Both the position numbers and the translations under genes were made by a program. Of a stretch of DNA of 55,744 nt, positions 36,998-47,000 are shown one piece after another. Location: assembly GCA_030430165.1 (NCBI GenBank), contig JAUIGL010000040.1, positions 1-55,744 of the forward strand. Reading direction: 5' to 3'. The notes beneath the pieces are model-generated. The model ran no database searches. It saw nothing but the letters and a program-made list of their open reading frames with translations, and had not been told where the DNA came from. The stretch comes from a bacterium (GTDB lineage Bacteria; Desulfobacterota; Binatia; HRBIN30; CADEER01). How positions within the stretch are numbered: the first letter of the stretch is position 1; each line of letters starts with the position of its first letter.

Positions 36998-37009
36998 CAA
37001 CCCATCCTC

Positions 37010-38632
37010 ATGACGACCCGACACCCACCACATCTCCACTCGATCGGGGTCTCCGCCGAGCCCCGGCCAACGGGGCCGTCAAGGTCGCGATACGGAAGGG
37101 TGTCGAGTCTCGGCAGCGGCGCCGCCGCCGGTCTTGCGCTCGCCGACATGCTCCCGTTCATCGTACTCGTCTCCGGATCGGCGTTCTTTGCGTATGCCGC
37201 GGCACAGATCCTGGCCCTGCCACACGCGCTCAACTACACCGAGGGCATCAGTCTACTGCACGCGGTCCGCGTGCTCGCCGGCGAGCCGCTCTACCCCGAC
37301 GTCAACCTCGAGCCCTACGTCTACACGACATACCCGCCGGTCTACCCAGCGGTTTCGGCAGCCATCGTCGCTCTGTTCGGACGCGACTTGTTCGGCATGC
37401 GGCTGTTGGCCGTCGCGTGCGAGATCGCCGCAGCCCTCGGATGCAACTCACTGTTGCGCCACGGCAGGGTCCCGCGCTCCGCCCGATTCGCCACAGTAGG
37501 CCTCCTGCTCGCCGCTTTCTCCGTGCAGAAGTTCCACGCCTTGGCCAGGCTCGACTTCCTGCTGCTCACGCTCGTCGTCTTCTCGGTCGAACAGTTCGTC
37601 GGCGCCGCGCGCCGCGCCGACCCGCGACGCTGTCTGCGCGGCGCCACCCTCGCGGTTTTCGCGGTAATGACCAAGGCGACCGCCGTAGTACCGCTGGCGG
37701 TCGTTTTCTCTTACGCGTGTTGGCGCTGGTCCAGACAGGATGCCGCCTGGCGTTCGATCGCGTTGTCTCTACTGGGAAGTGCGGCGACCGTTGTCCTGCT
37801 CTACGGCATACTCGCCTGGTATACCGACGGCGAGTTCCTCCGCCACACTGTCTACTATCAGGCACTCAGCGTCGAAGAGACGAACCCATGGAAGGCATCG
37901 CCGTTCCGCCGCATCTTCTCGCTGTACTGGCCGATTCCCGCACTCGCCGCCTCGGGCCTGCTGTTCTTTCGGGCACCTGCGCTGCCAGCGATCCTTGCCG
38001 CTGCCAGCTTCGCCTGGCTCTGCGGCGCCGCGCGCAAGGCGGGCGCCGACCTCAACTACGCCATCCAACCGACCTTCTGGTGCTGCTGGCTGATCGGTCT
38101 CACCTGGGGGCGCGGCAAGCTGCGCAGCTGGCCGAATCACATCGCTCTCGTGCGGACGACTCTTGGTACCCGGTTCGGTCTTCCGCTAGCGATCGGGGCC
38201 GCCGTCGTTTTCTATCTCACGACGACTCATCCGGGGTTCCACGGTGTCTACCTCGACCATTTGGCTAGCTCGCGCGAGGGCAGAGAACGGATCGCCGACT
38301 ACCTTCGAACGATCGAAGGCCCCATCCTCCTCGAAGAGCCGTACCTCGCCGCTCTGCACGGGCTTCCATTCCTGATGAGCGACACGTTTCAACTCCTCGT
38401 TCTCGCCCGCCAGGGAGAGTTCGATCTCGAGCCGTTGTTGGAGAAGCTCCGGTCCGGCGAAATCTCCTACGTGCTCGCTGGCCATCGATTGCTGCGCGAC
38501 CCACGCATCGGCCCGCTGATCCGGGAGAGCTATCTCCCGGTCACGCCGGGGGGCGAGTACCGGATGGACGAGGCGACGCGGCTCATCCTGGCGCGGCATC
38601 GAAGCGTCTCCCCAATGGCGACCGATGAATAG
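37010..38632 (+). CDS. Polytopic GT39-like glycosyltransferase
   Basis: This 540-residue protein has about ten to twelve membrane helices and the GT39/ArnT-like pattern: ALNYTEGISLLHAVRVLAGEPLYPD near residue 75 is the extracytoplasmic loop with the expected acidic residue, and YTTYPPVYPAVSAAIVALFG follows. Such enzymes transfer sugars from polyprenyl-phosphate donors to surface glycans or proteins. The last 100 residues form a soluble domain. The annotated ATG precedes a basic 46-residue stretch; Met47 (37148) may be the true start. Its stop overlaps the next gene by eight bases. Confidence 0.75.
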   Translation: MTTRHPPHLHSIGVSAEPRPTGPSRSRYGRVSSLGSGAAAGLALADMLPFIVLVSGSAFFAYAAAQILALPHALNYTEGISLLHAVRVLAGEPLYPDVNLEPYVYTTYPPVYPAVSAAIVALFGRDLFGMRLLAVACEIAAALGCNSLLRHGRVPRSARFATVGLLLAAFSVQKFHALARLDFLLLTLVVFSVEQFVGAARRADPRRCLRGATLAVFAVMTKATAVVPLAVVFSYACWRWSRQDAAWRSIALSLLGSAATVVLLYGILAWYTDGEFLRHTVYYQALSVEETNPWKASPFRRIFSLYWPIPALAASGLLFFRAPALPAILAAASFAWLCGAARKAGADLNYAIQPTFWCCWLIGLTWGRGKLRSWPNHIALVRTTLGTRFGLPLAIGAAVVFYLTTTHPGFHGVYLDHLASSREGRERIADYLRTIEGPILLEEPYLAALHGLPFLMSDTFQLLVLARQGEFDLEPLLEKLRSGEISYVLAGHRLLRDPRIGPLIRESYLPVTPGGEYRMDEATRLILARHRSVSPMATDE

Positions 38633-40475
38633 CCGGCCCTCTGCGAAGGCGGTCGGGTCAGACCGCCGAGCCGCGATCGCGCTGTTCGCAATCGCCTTCG
38701 CGATGCGCCTGGCGTTCGTCTTTGAGACCACGGATCTGCCGCAGTTCCGCACGCCGCGCCCGGGACTCGACGTCGACCTGCACTGGCGCGCGGCGCAGGT
38801 CCTAGGTGGCCCGGCCGAGCGCGGGACGTTTCTCCTCGCCCTTCCCTCGGCGCCGGCCTTTACTGCGGTTCTCCACCTGTCTCAGTCGATCTTCGGTGTC
38901 TCGCTGACTCTCCATCGCATTCTGTTCGCGGCGTTCGGATCTGCCGGCGTCGCCTTCCTCTATGTGGTCATGCGCCGCAGCTACATCGCCACGTTACCGG
39001 CGCTGATCGCCGGTGGCCTTGCCGCGTTGCTGCCGAGCCTCGTCTACTTCGACACCGCGATCAGCAAGGTGACGCTCGAGATCCTCTTGCAGGCGATGCT
39101 TCTCGCCCTGCTGCTGTCGCTACGTCGAACCGACGGTGCGCCGACTCTCCGACGCGCGGGCGTCGCCGGACTGCTGCTCGGATTGCTGGTGTCGCTGCAA
39201 CGGGCGTACATTCTCTTCGTCGCCTTCCCGCTGCTGTGGATCCTTCTGTTCGCGCAGCGATCTTCGAGACTACGGCGGCGCGCCGCCCTCACTGCGGTGC
39301 TCGGCCTCGGCCTCGCCTGGCTCGCCGACGCCGCGCTCGCACGTGCGGCCGGCGACAACGCATACTGGCCGGTGTCCGGCATTCACGCCCGGGTCGGATT
39401 CCATGACGGTGCGACCGGTACGTATTCCAACCTTCCCGGTGTGCCGGGGTTTCCCTTCGGCCACGCCTTCGCCGGCCGCATGCTCGCCGAGGTCGAGGCG
39501 TGTCGGCCACTGACCCCGGCCGAGGCGAACCGACATCACTGGGCAAAGGCCGTCGACTTCGTGCGGCGCAATCCCCAACAGACCGCGCGGATCGTCGCGG
39601 CGAAACTCGGGTACTTCTTTGCCGACTTCGAGCTCAAGGGGAACGACTACCTCGAGTTCCTGCGCACGCAGTCGATGGCGCTGCGGCTGCCGTTGGGGTT
39701 CGGATGCATCGTGTTCCTCGCGACCGCCGGCGGGATCGGACTCGTGCGCGAGCGGCGTTGGGGGCTGCTGCTGTTGCTGGGAGGTTGCCTCGGAGCAGTG
39801 CTCGCGGCGAACCTCATCACTTTCGTGACCTGGCGCTACCGCCTGCCCGCCGTAGTTCCGCTGCTGGTCCTCGCCGGGCACGGCCTCGATCGGGGCGTCG
39901 CGTTTCTCCGTGGAGCATGGGAGCAGCGCCGGGTCGCCCAGTTGCTCCATGCGGTTGTCCTCGTCTCGGTGGCAGTCCCCTCCTTCGCGTACGTGCAACG
40001 GCAGCTCGAACCGAGTGCGGAGGTCAAGCAGCGCATGATGCGCAAAGCGCGAGCGATTGCCGAGAAGTGCCTCGTCGCCGAACGCATTCACCGCGACCTC
40101 GATGAGGATGGCGGCGTGGTGCCCATCGGTTTGCGGATCGCCGGCCTACGGCGCTTGCATCGGCACGAAGAAGCATTCGCCCTGGTGCGAGGGGAAGTGC
40201 AGGCCGGCTGGGACCCGCGAGCGGCCACCGCCTACCTGGAGTACCTCGCCTGGCTCGGACGCCCCGAAGAGGCTCTGCACACCGTGAGCGAGCTCCGCAA
40301 TCGGGCTCCCGCGGGAGTCTCCGATCCGATCCGACGAAGCCCGGACCTCCTGCGGCGTTGGCTCACACAGGTCGTCCTGAAGACGGAGAGCTGCGAAACC
40401 TGGGAGGCTCGCGGAGGGCGCGACGCTCACACCCCAACCACGGCGATCCGTGCCCGACCGGCCGGGCACGATTGA
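38625..40475 (+). CDS. Second polytopic GT39-like glycosyltransferase with soluble C-terminus
   Basis: This 616-residue protein has about ten helices and FRTPRPGLDVDLHWRAAQVLGGPAERGTF at 40-70, a loop typical of GT39-like enzymes with an acidic DVD. From about 455 a soluble helical segment (RMMRKARAIAEKC..., RRLHRHEEAFALVRGEVQAGW, AYLEYLAWLGRPEEALHTVSEL) resembles tetratricopeptide helices. It starts inside the stop of the first glycosyltransferase, so both are translated together. Its last 25 residues are of odd composition and overlap the mirror of a gene relic on the other strand. Confidence 0.75.
   Translation: MNSRPSAKAVGSDRRAAIALFAIAFAMRLAFVFETTDLPQFRTPRPGLDVDLHWRAAQVLGGPAERGTFLLALPSAPAFTAVLHLSQSIFGVSLTLHRILFAAFGSAGVAFLYVVMRRSYIATLPALIAGGLAALLPSLVYFDTAISKVTLEILLQAMLLALLLSLRRTDGAPTLRRAGVAGLLLGLLVSLQRAYILFVAFPLLWILLFAQRSSRLRRRAALTAVLGLGLAWLADAALARAAGDNAYWPVSGIHARVGFHDGATGTYSNLPGVPGFPFGHAFAGRMLAEVEACRPLTPAEANRHHWAKAVDFVRRNPQQTARIVAAKLGYFFADFELKGNDYLEFLRTQSMALRLPLGFGCIVFLATAGGIGLVRERRWGLLLLLGGCLGAVLAANLITFVTWRYRLPAVVPLLVLAGHGLDRGVAFLRGAWEQRRVAQLLHAVVLVSVAVPSFAYVQRQLEPSAEVKQRMMRKARAIAEKCLVAERIHRDLDEDGGVVPIGLRIAGLRRLHRHEEAFALVRGEVQAGWDPRAATAYLEYLAWLGRPEEALHTVSELRNRAPAGVSDPIRRSPDLLRRWLTQVVLKTESCETWEARGGRDAHTPTTAIRARPAGHD
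40449..40470 (+). terminator. 8-bp hairpin in last codons of GT39-like gene
   Basis: CGTGCCCG (40449-40456) and CGGGCACG (40463-40470) form a perfect hairpin immediately before the TGA stop at 40473. It may end transcription or be part of the rearrangement junction next to the relic. Confidence 0.35.
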
Positions 40476-40798
40476 GACGCCATGACCACACGACGCCCTC
40501 GCGCGGACCCAGGCCAGCGCCAGCAACAGCGCCCCACACAAAGCGGTCAAGCGCAGCCTCCGGCTGCTGAGCCCCAACCCCAGAAAGCAGGCGATGAGGG
40601 GCAGGTTCTTGAAGTAGGCAAAGATTCTCACCTCGTTGCTGAAGTAGCGGATCAGCGCCAGCTCCAGAAAGAACCCCACGGCGCTGAGGACTACGAGCCT
40701 GAAGCGAGCCTCGGAGATCGTTTCGGCAGGTCACTTCATCGCCCAACAATCGCGCCCCTCGCGCCGAGTCTACGATCGCAGCGCGACTCGATTCGACC
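40476..40798. other. Gap containing a gene relic
   Basis: No intact gene is supported between the second glycosyltransferase and the SnoaL-like gene. The notable content is the spermidine-synthase-like relic at 40479-40730. Confidence 0.6.
40479..40730 (-). pseudogene. N-terminal relic of a membrane spermidine-synthase-like protein
   Basis: A minus-strand frame of about 84 codons reads VVLSAVGFFLELALIRYF, then EVRIFAYFKNLPLIACFLGLGL and a further hydrophobic segment ALCGALLLALAWVRA. FLELxLIRxxSxExRIFAYFKNLPLIAxFLGLGLG is the opening of large polytopic spermidine-synthase-like proteins. Here there is no ATG (a GTG at 40679 is the best start), an upstream stop at 40731, and the rest of the gene is gone; the frame runs on as antisense of the glycosyltransferase. 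The relic probably marks a deletion or rearrangement breakpoint near 40475. Confidence 0.5.
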
Positions 40799-41218
40799 TC
40801 ACTCCACCAGGTCCAACATCTCGAGGAAGCTGTACTTGTCCCACTCGACCCAACTCTCGACCAGTTTGTCGCCCTCGTAGCGATCGGTGTGGACTCCGGT
40901 CCAGCTGGTGGTCTTGCCGGTCGCAGCGTACTCCCTGAACTGCCCCGTGTGCTTCGCCGTCAGCCGCCATCGGCTACAGACGTAGTCGCCTTCCGCGACC
41001 TGCAGCAGCACCTCCATCTTCACGTCGGAAAAACCGTCGTGGAACGAATCGACCAGCTCCTTCCATTCCTCCAGAGACTTGGTCGAGGTTCCGCCGGCGG
41101 CGTCGGGCAGTTGATGGTTCACATAGCTCGGCGCCAGATAGTCGGCCGCACGATGCAGGGCATTGTCGCCCCACAGCTCGAGCAGGTTTCTCGAGGTCTC
41201 CTTGTGATCTCTTGCCAT
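40799..41218 (-). CDS. SnoaL/NTF2-like protein downstream of the RHS-core gene
   Basis: This 139-residue protein has the NTF2-like cone fold of SnoaL-type cyclases and ester cyclases: LAPSYVNHQLPDAAGG, VDSFHDGFSDVKMEVLLQVAEGDYVCSRW, TGKTTSWTGVHTDRYEGDKLVESWVEWDKYSFLEMLD. The His-Asp pairs expected of the pocket are present (NH at 37-38 and HTD). The start at 41218 has AAAGG upstream; a GTG at 41251 would add 11 residues. It begins 30 bases after the RHS-core gene on the same strand, the place where immunity genes usually sit, and NTF2-fold immunity families exist. An ordinary small-molecule enzyme remains equally possible. Confidence 0.75.
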   Translation of the reverse strand: MARDHKETSRNLLELWGDNALHRAADYLAPSYVNHQLPDAAGGTSTKSLEEWKELVDSFHDGFSDVKMEVLLQVAEGDYVCSRWRLTAKHTGQFREYAATGKTTSWTGVHTDRYEGDKLVESWVEWDKYSFLEMLDLVE

Positions 41219-41247
41219 TACAGCGCCTTTCTCGAGCTTCCGCCCAC

Positions 41248-43014
41248 TCAATTCCTCTGCCGCACCGTCCGCAGAATCGAGCGAGAGTACGTGTGGCTGT
41301 TGTTGACCATCGCATTGAAACGCTGCGCCGCGGTCGACACATCGCCGTGTACCGGTAGGTTCAGCGGATTGGAACGAAACGCCGAGCGATCGATATCGGA
41401 GATTGTTCCGACGAACTGGAACTCGAAACTACCCGCATCTCCGAAGGAGCGGGTAGAAAGATTGGACAGCTTGGCATGCAGCGTGTGAACCGACCGATCC
41501 GCCTGCGTCAGTCCGCGATCGAGAACCGCCTTGCCGTCGACGAAGCCGGTCGCGAGGACCTCGTCCTTGCTGACCGCGACCACGACCTCGTTGTAGGCGC
41601 CGAGCCTGGCTCGTTCGAGGAAGGGGTTCGAGTAGTTCATCCCGCTGGCATGCGCCTGGCGGCCGCGCAGGATCATGAACTCGCCGTCCGCCAGTTGCGC
41701 CCGCGAGTTGTGCACGGCTCCGACGTTGTAATCGAATTCCTCTCGCGTCCTGATTCCACCAGCGACTCCGGCAAGCGCCGGCGCCAGCGAGGCGCCGACG
41801 GCCGACTCGGCGGACTGGAGAAAGGCGTTGGCGTCGAAGTGCTTGCTCTTGAGGTCGTCGAAGCCGGCGAACACCGACTGCGCCAGCCCGATTCCCGTCT
41901 GGCGCAGCTCGAGCGTCGCCAGCGACGCTCCGGTCAGCCCGCCCAGCGCTCCCGCAGCCGCGCTCACCCCGATGAAGGCGATCTGCACCGGATCGTGGAT
42001 CGCCTGGTTCCAGAAGCGAACCGGGTGCGCGACGATCTCCAGCGGGTACAGCACCGGACTGAGAAACAAGCGTGAAAAGTGCCCCTGCACGCCGCTGTCG
42101 AGCCAATCGATCGCCTTGTCGAAGCCCTTGCGCAGCTCCTTCCAGAAGCTCGCCTTCATCCCCGCCGGGTCGGTCATCATCACCGGATTGGCGTCGCCGT
42201 AGCCGTAGCGGTTGAGGTGCGCCAGCGGGTCGCGCGAAACGAACGACGGGACCTGCGCATCGTACCAGCGCGCGCGCAGGTACTGCCCCTGCCAGATCGC
42301 GTCGCGATACTCGCCGGCGTAGCGAAACGGATTGTCGCGAATGTCGTAGGAAGAAGCCGCCTCGGCGCAGCTGCAGCTCGCCTCGCAGCCGCACGCGCCG
42401 AAGGCGTCGTAGGCATAGGCCGCGAGCGACTCCGCCGACGCGTCGTACTCCGCGGCGACGTCCTTGCGCGGCTTCATCAGCACTTGATCGGTGCCGTCGC
42501 TGAGGTGGCGAACCCGGCCCAGCCGCGCCGACCACAGGTCGGCCGACTGCTGGCGCATGTTGCTGATCTGCGGCAGGTGGCCGCCGCCGTAGTAGAAGCT
42601 CAGGCCGTCGCCGTCATCGGTGGTCGAAGACGCCATGGTGCCGTCAGGGTGGTAGGCGTAGGTGAGCTGCTGCGCGCCCGAGCTGTAGCCGACCAGGCGG
42701 TCGCGGCGATCGAAGGAGTAGGTCGGCGCCGACGAAGACGGCTCGCTGCCAACCGCGGCGAGGTTGCCGTTGCCGGCGACCACGGTGCCGCTGGCGGCAT
42801 CGCCGGCGTCGGGGACGAAGTTGTCCCAGCTCAGGTACACCGTCGACGCCGCGCCGTCGTCGACCTGCGTCGTCACCGACGTCGGGGCGCCGTCCGCATT
42901 GTACGTATAGGTCGTCACCGTCGTCGTAGACGCCGCAGCAATCGGCTCGACCAAGAGCAACGCCGTCGAAGCGAGCGACGCCCATAGTACCGCGCTGGTT
43001 AGGTTAGCGTTCAT
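41248..43014 (-). CDS. Short secreted RHS-core protein with C-terminal effector-like domain
   Basis: This 588-residue protein has a signal-like N-terminus (AVLWASLASTALLLVEPIAAAS), a few YD/RHS repeats (YTYNADGAPTSV, YSFDRRDRLVGY, YAYHPDGTMASS), and the RHS core, YAGEYRD...YLRARWYDAQVPSFVSRDPLAHLNRYGYGDANPV followed by the DPAG motif at about residue 283. The last 300 residues are an unrecognised domain with a hydrophobic Gly-rich patch (about 335-362), then soluble sequence ending VNNSHTYSRSILRTV, reminiscent of NNSNTYxxxLL motifs in peptidase-like RHS tips, though weak. It lacks the long shell of normal RHS proteins; a second, long RHS protein is encoded upstream in the same operon. Confidence 0.78.
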   Translation of the reverse strand: MNANLTSAVLWASLASTALLLVEPIAAASTTTVTTYTYNADGAPTSVTTQVDDGAASTVYLSWDNFVPDAGDAASGTVVAGNGNLAAVGSEPSSSAPTYSFDRRDRLVGYSSGAQQLTYAYHPDGTMASSTTDDGDGLSFYYGGGHLPQISNMRQQSADLWSARLGRVRHLSDGTDQVLMKPRKDVAAEYDASAESLAAYAYDAFGACGCEASCSCAEAASSYDIRDNPFRYAGEYRDAIWQGQYLRARWYDAQVPSFVSRDPLAHLNRYGYGDANPVMMTDPAGMKASFWKELRKGFDKAIDWLDSGVQGHFSRLFLSPVLYPLEIVAHPVRFWNQAIHDPVQIAFIGVSAAAGALGGLTGASLATLELRQTGIGLAQSVFAGFDDLKSKHFDANAFLQSAESAVGASLAPALAGVAGGIRTREEFDYNVGAVHNSRAQLADGEFMILRGRQAHASGMNYSNPFLERARLGAYNEVVVAVSKDEVLATGFVDGKAVLDRGLTQADRSVHTLHAKLSNLSTRSFGDAGSFEFQFVGTISDIDRSAFRSNPLNLPVHGDVSTAAQRFNAMVNNSHTYSRSILRTVRQRN

Positions 43015-43120
43015 CCCTGGGGAACTGTCGCTGCGTGACTCACGGTGACCTGTTCGAGCACGCATCTGGCGCGCGCGGCACGGTTCGATTCGGTCCACGG
43101 TCGCCGCTCCATCGACACGG

Positions 43121-44000
43121 TCACTCGTCGACACTGCAGAGCGAAAGGCTCGAATCGGCGGCACACGGGTCGAAGCTCAATACGACCGAGCCATCGCCTC
43201 CTGCCGGGCTCGTATCCTCGCCGACTACCGGGGCAGCGGTGTCGTCGATCGTCGCCATGCGCGCATAACTGGCGCCGGCGCCGCCGCCCTCGGTGTCGAG
43301 AGTTCCTACGCCGCCGCCCTGGCCGCCGCCCCATCCGCCGCCGCCGCCGCCGCCACAGTCGACCGCATCGCCACCGTTACCTGCAGTCCAATCGTCGAGG
43401 TCGCCGTCGAGCCAGCTGCCGCCGGCATCCTTGGCTGCTCCTCCGAGACCACCGATTCCATCGCCGCCGCAGCCACCGCTGCTGTGCGTACCGCAGCCGC
43501 CGACCCCGGAGATACCGCTGTCCAACCCGCCACCACCGGCGGCCGCGTCGGCATCGGTGGCGGCGACCGCGACGCCACCATCGCGCCCGTCACCGCCGCC
43601 GGTGCAGGCAGTACCGCCAACCAGCGTGGCAACGAAGCCGCCGCCGCTGCCCCCACCCCCGCCGGCGAGCAGCAGGACGAGGGCATCGCCCGGAGCATCG
43701 TCGGCGATATCGGCGTCGAGCGCCTGGCCGATGACCAGAGTCGATGCTCCGCCCGACCCTCCGACACCGCCGCAGGACGAGATCGAGCCGCTGCCGTCCG
43801 CTCCCTGCGCTCCGACGTAGACGTAAAGATCGGGAAAGTCGGCGGCGAGCGTCGCCGCCAGGTGACTCGAGCGCGCATATCCCCACTTGCCACGCGAGCC
43901 GCCGGGAGTATCGGAGCCGCTGCAGCTTCGCGAGGCGCCCTTGCCACCTCGTCCACCCCAGGCCTCCACATACACCGGTAGAGCATCGGCACTGACCCCG
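43121..44000 (-). repeat. C-terminal duplication block, copy B
   Basis: This region encodes the second Gly-rich domain of lipoprotein B and is near-identical in protein and DNA to 47244-48120 in lipoprotein A; only scattered substitutions are seen (for example GSDTPGGSRGKWGYARSSHL is exact in both). Confidence 0.85.
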
Positions 44001-47000
44001 GTCAGACCGGCCGCATAGTCGACGAGAGCGGCGACGTCGATCGGCAGCTCACTGTCCGTGTACTGGCAGCGGAGCACTTCCCCATCGTCGGTGCTCTCGA
44101 AATAACACGGGCCTTCTTTCGTATAGACGATCTCGACGCCGCCGTCGTCGCCGTTGGGCGAGTCGGGCGCCGAGGTCGGCGCGGTCGCGTCGTCCGTAGT
44201 ATTGGCGGCCGCCCAGCTGCCGCCGCCGCCGCCGCCGGTGCCAGCAAAGCTGCCCAGCTCTCCACGACCGCCGCCGCCGAATCCGCCGCCGCCACCGCCG
44301 CCAGCCCCGCTTCCGTGGCCCTGCTCTCCGCCTTTGCCGGCAGCCCAGTCGGTCGGCCAGACCAAAGGACCACTCGATTCCCACTTGGTACTGCCGTCGG
44401 CGCCAAATCCACCGAGCCCCGCGGTCGAATGACTGTCGCCGGCCTCACCTTCGCCGTCGCCGTTGCCGCCGTCGCCCCCGGAACCACTGTTGTCACCACC
44501 GGCCACGCTCGCAGCTGAACCGGAGGTGGCAAACGCCTCGCCACCGTCCCCGGCGGCGCTGCCGTCTCCAGCGGTCGCGCCACCACCACCGCCACCGCCG
44601 CCGGCGATCAGAATCACGGCCTCCGAGCTGGGATCCAGCACCAACTCGGCGTCGTCGGATCCGATCGCGCTCAGGGCCTTGCTCGTCAGGACAGTGGAGC
44701 TACCGCCGTATCCACCTACGCCGCCCTCGGTGGACGACACCTTGCCCCCCAAACCGACGTAGGCCAGCCATCCCGTCGTCCCCGACACATCCGCCGGAGT
44801 GAGGATCGTCGACGCGTAACCGGCGGCGCCGCCGTCGCCGCCACGGTCGCTGGTCGTATCGTCTTCCCCGTCGGAACCTGCCCCTCCCCAGGCTCGCACC
44901 TGGAAGGACAAGGCCGGCAGAACCGACGCCCAATCGGAAACTCCGAGGAGGAACGATGATTGCGTGGTCGTGCAGGTCACGGTGTTGCCGTCGGACGCCG
45001 CAACCATGCCGAGCGGGCAGTCGCCGATAGTCGAACACTCGACCTCGCCTACACCGGTTTCGGCAATCTCCACCGCGTACGGGGTAGTACTACCGACTGT
45101 GGCCGACCAGTCGTTGAGGGCGCAGTCGTACACGGTCGGCGAGTCGGCATTGAGCCGCAGCTTGAACAGCTTGTCGCCGGTGGCGGCGTTGTAGACCACT
45201 ATCGCCTCGTCGCCGAACAGGGTCTCGTAGGTCAGCGATCCACCGGCCGCGACGAAAGCGCCAAAACCGTCGTCGATCTGCGTCGGCGGCTCGTACGTGC
45301 CGGTGGTTTGATTCTTCTGGTAGTAGGTCGAACAACACTCCTTCCCGAACACGATCGGGAACCTGAGACTGTTGCTGACCTCATACTCGTATGTGTCGCG
45401 GTCGTCCGGCGGACTCGGCAGTGCCAGGCGAGTCCCCAGCAGGTACTCGCACGACGAACACTCCTCGTAGACGTAACCGTAGCCGCAGTTGTCGAACCAG
45501 ACCAACGAGTTGCTACTACCGAGACCGACCGTGCCGAGGACATATTGGTCGGCGATGGCGAAGCTGCTCACAGTCGACCCCGTGGTGCTGCCGCCGTTGA
45601 GCGTACCGAAAGCGCCGTTGCTGTCCGCATAGTGCGGCACATACGCAGCGTAGTCGCTCGTCAGGTGACAAAACGGTGTCGTCGACGAATCGCAATTGCC
45701 GAAGCCGGTGGGCAGCACGTAGTACAGGCCGTGCGGGAAGCTCAGCCCCCAGGTGCCGCTGGTGTCGTCGATCACGAAGTCGGGCTGGTTGTAGGCCTCG
45801 CCCGACTGGTTGATCGCCAGCGGGTTGGTGACCTCGGTGCACAGCGACGACGTGCTCTGCTCGAAGGCGATGGTGCGCGTCTGCTCCTCGCCGGCCTCGA
45901 TGCTGTTCTGCGGAAACGCCGAAATCGCGCCGCTCTGGCCGGTGTCGGGCGTCACCTCGACCTGTGGCTCGAAGCCCACCGAACCCGACGTCGTCGCCGC
46001 GTCCGAGCAGGCGTCCTTGCTCGCCAGCTGATTGGTGTAACCGCGACAGTCCTCGGCCAGGTCGTAGATGTAGTTGATGCCGACATCGATCGCGCTGGTA
46101 CCGAGGATGTCGCGCGTATAGAAAAAGAACTGGCGATCCGGTGAGTCGACCTTCTGAATGGCGTCGGTCGAGCCGTACTTGGTGCGGTAGGTCCCCTCGA
46201 CCGGGTCCTGATAGGCCGCCTCGTCGATCGACAACACACCGATGCTGCGCGAGGACTCCGAGCTGTCGGTGAACAGGTCGTTGGTGTAGGCGTCGCCGTC
46301 CTCGTCGAAGAAGACGAGGTGATCGTACAGCCACTCGATGTCGTCGTCGTCGAGATCGCTGCCCGACACGTCGAGAGTGACCACTCCCGGGTAGACGCCG
46401 TTGTTGGGGACCGTCACCTGCGTCGAGTTCGTACCGGCGATCTGCAAGGTGACGCTGTCGAACGGCGGCTCGCCGACCGACGGCGCCGGTAGGGTCGAGT
46501 ACGTATCGGTCCAAATCGTCGCCGTGCAGCTCGGCGTCGAGCCGCTGTCGGCGAGGTAGCTCGAGGCGCACAGGCTCACCGCCATCGTCGTGTACGACTG
46601 GTCGGCGGGAACGATGAACCAGAACTGCGGCAGCTCGGGCTGGCCGTCGCTGCCGGCGCCGATGCCGTTGAAGGGCACGTAGGTCAGGGTCTCGGCGTCG
46701 CCGCCGTCGCTACCGAGGACGACCTGATAGAAGAAGCCGTTGTTGCCGTCGCCCCACGCAGTGCCGGTGCTCGCCGCCGCGATCTTCACCCGGTAGAGGA
46801 TCGTCCCCTCGGGGTCGGTGTAGGAGTGCGAGATCGCCACTACCGTGGTCGAGGTGCCGCTGCAGGTGTCGGCGGCGGTCGAGCAGACGATACCCGACGA
46901 GGTCGTCGGGGTGGTGGTCGGTGTCGACGTATCCTCGGGGCCGGGAACGTCGATCGACGGGGTCGGCGTCGAGGTCGACACGGGACCCGGTACATCGATC

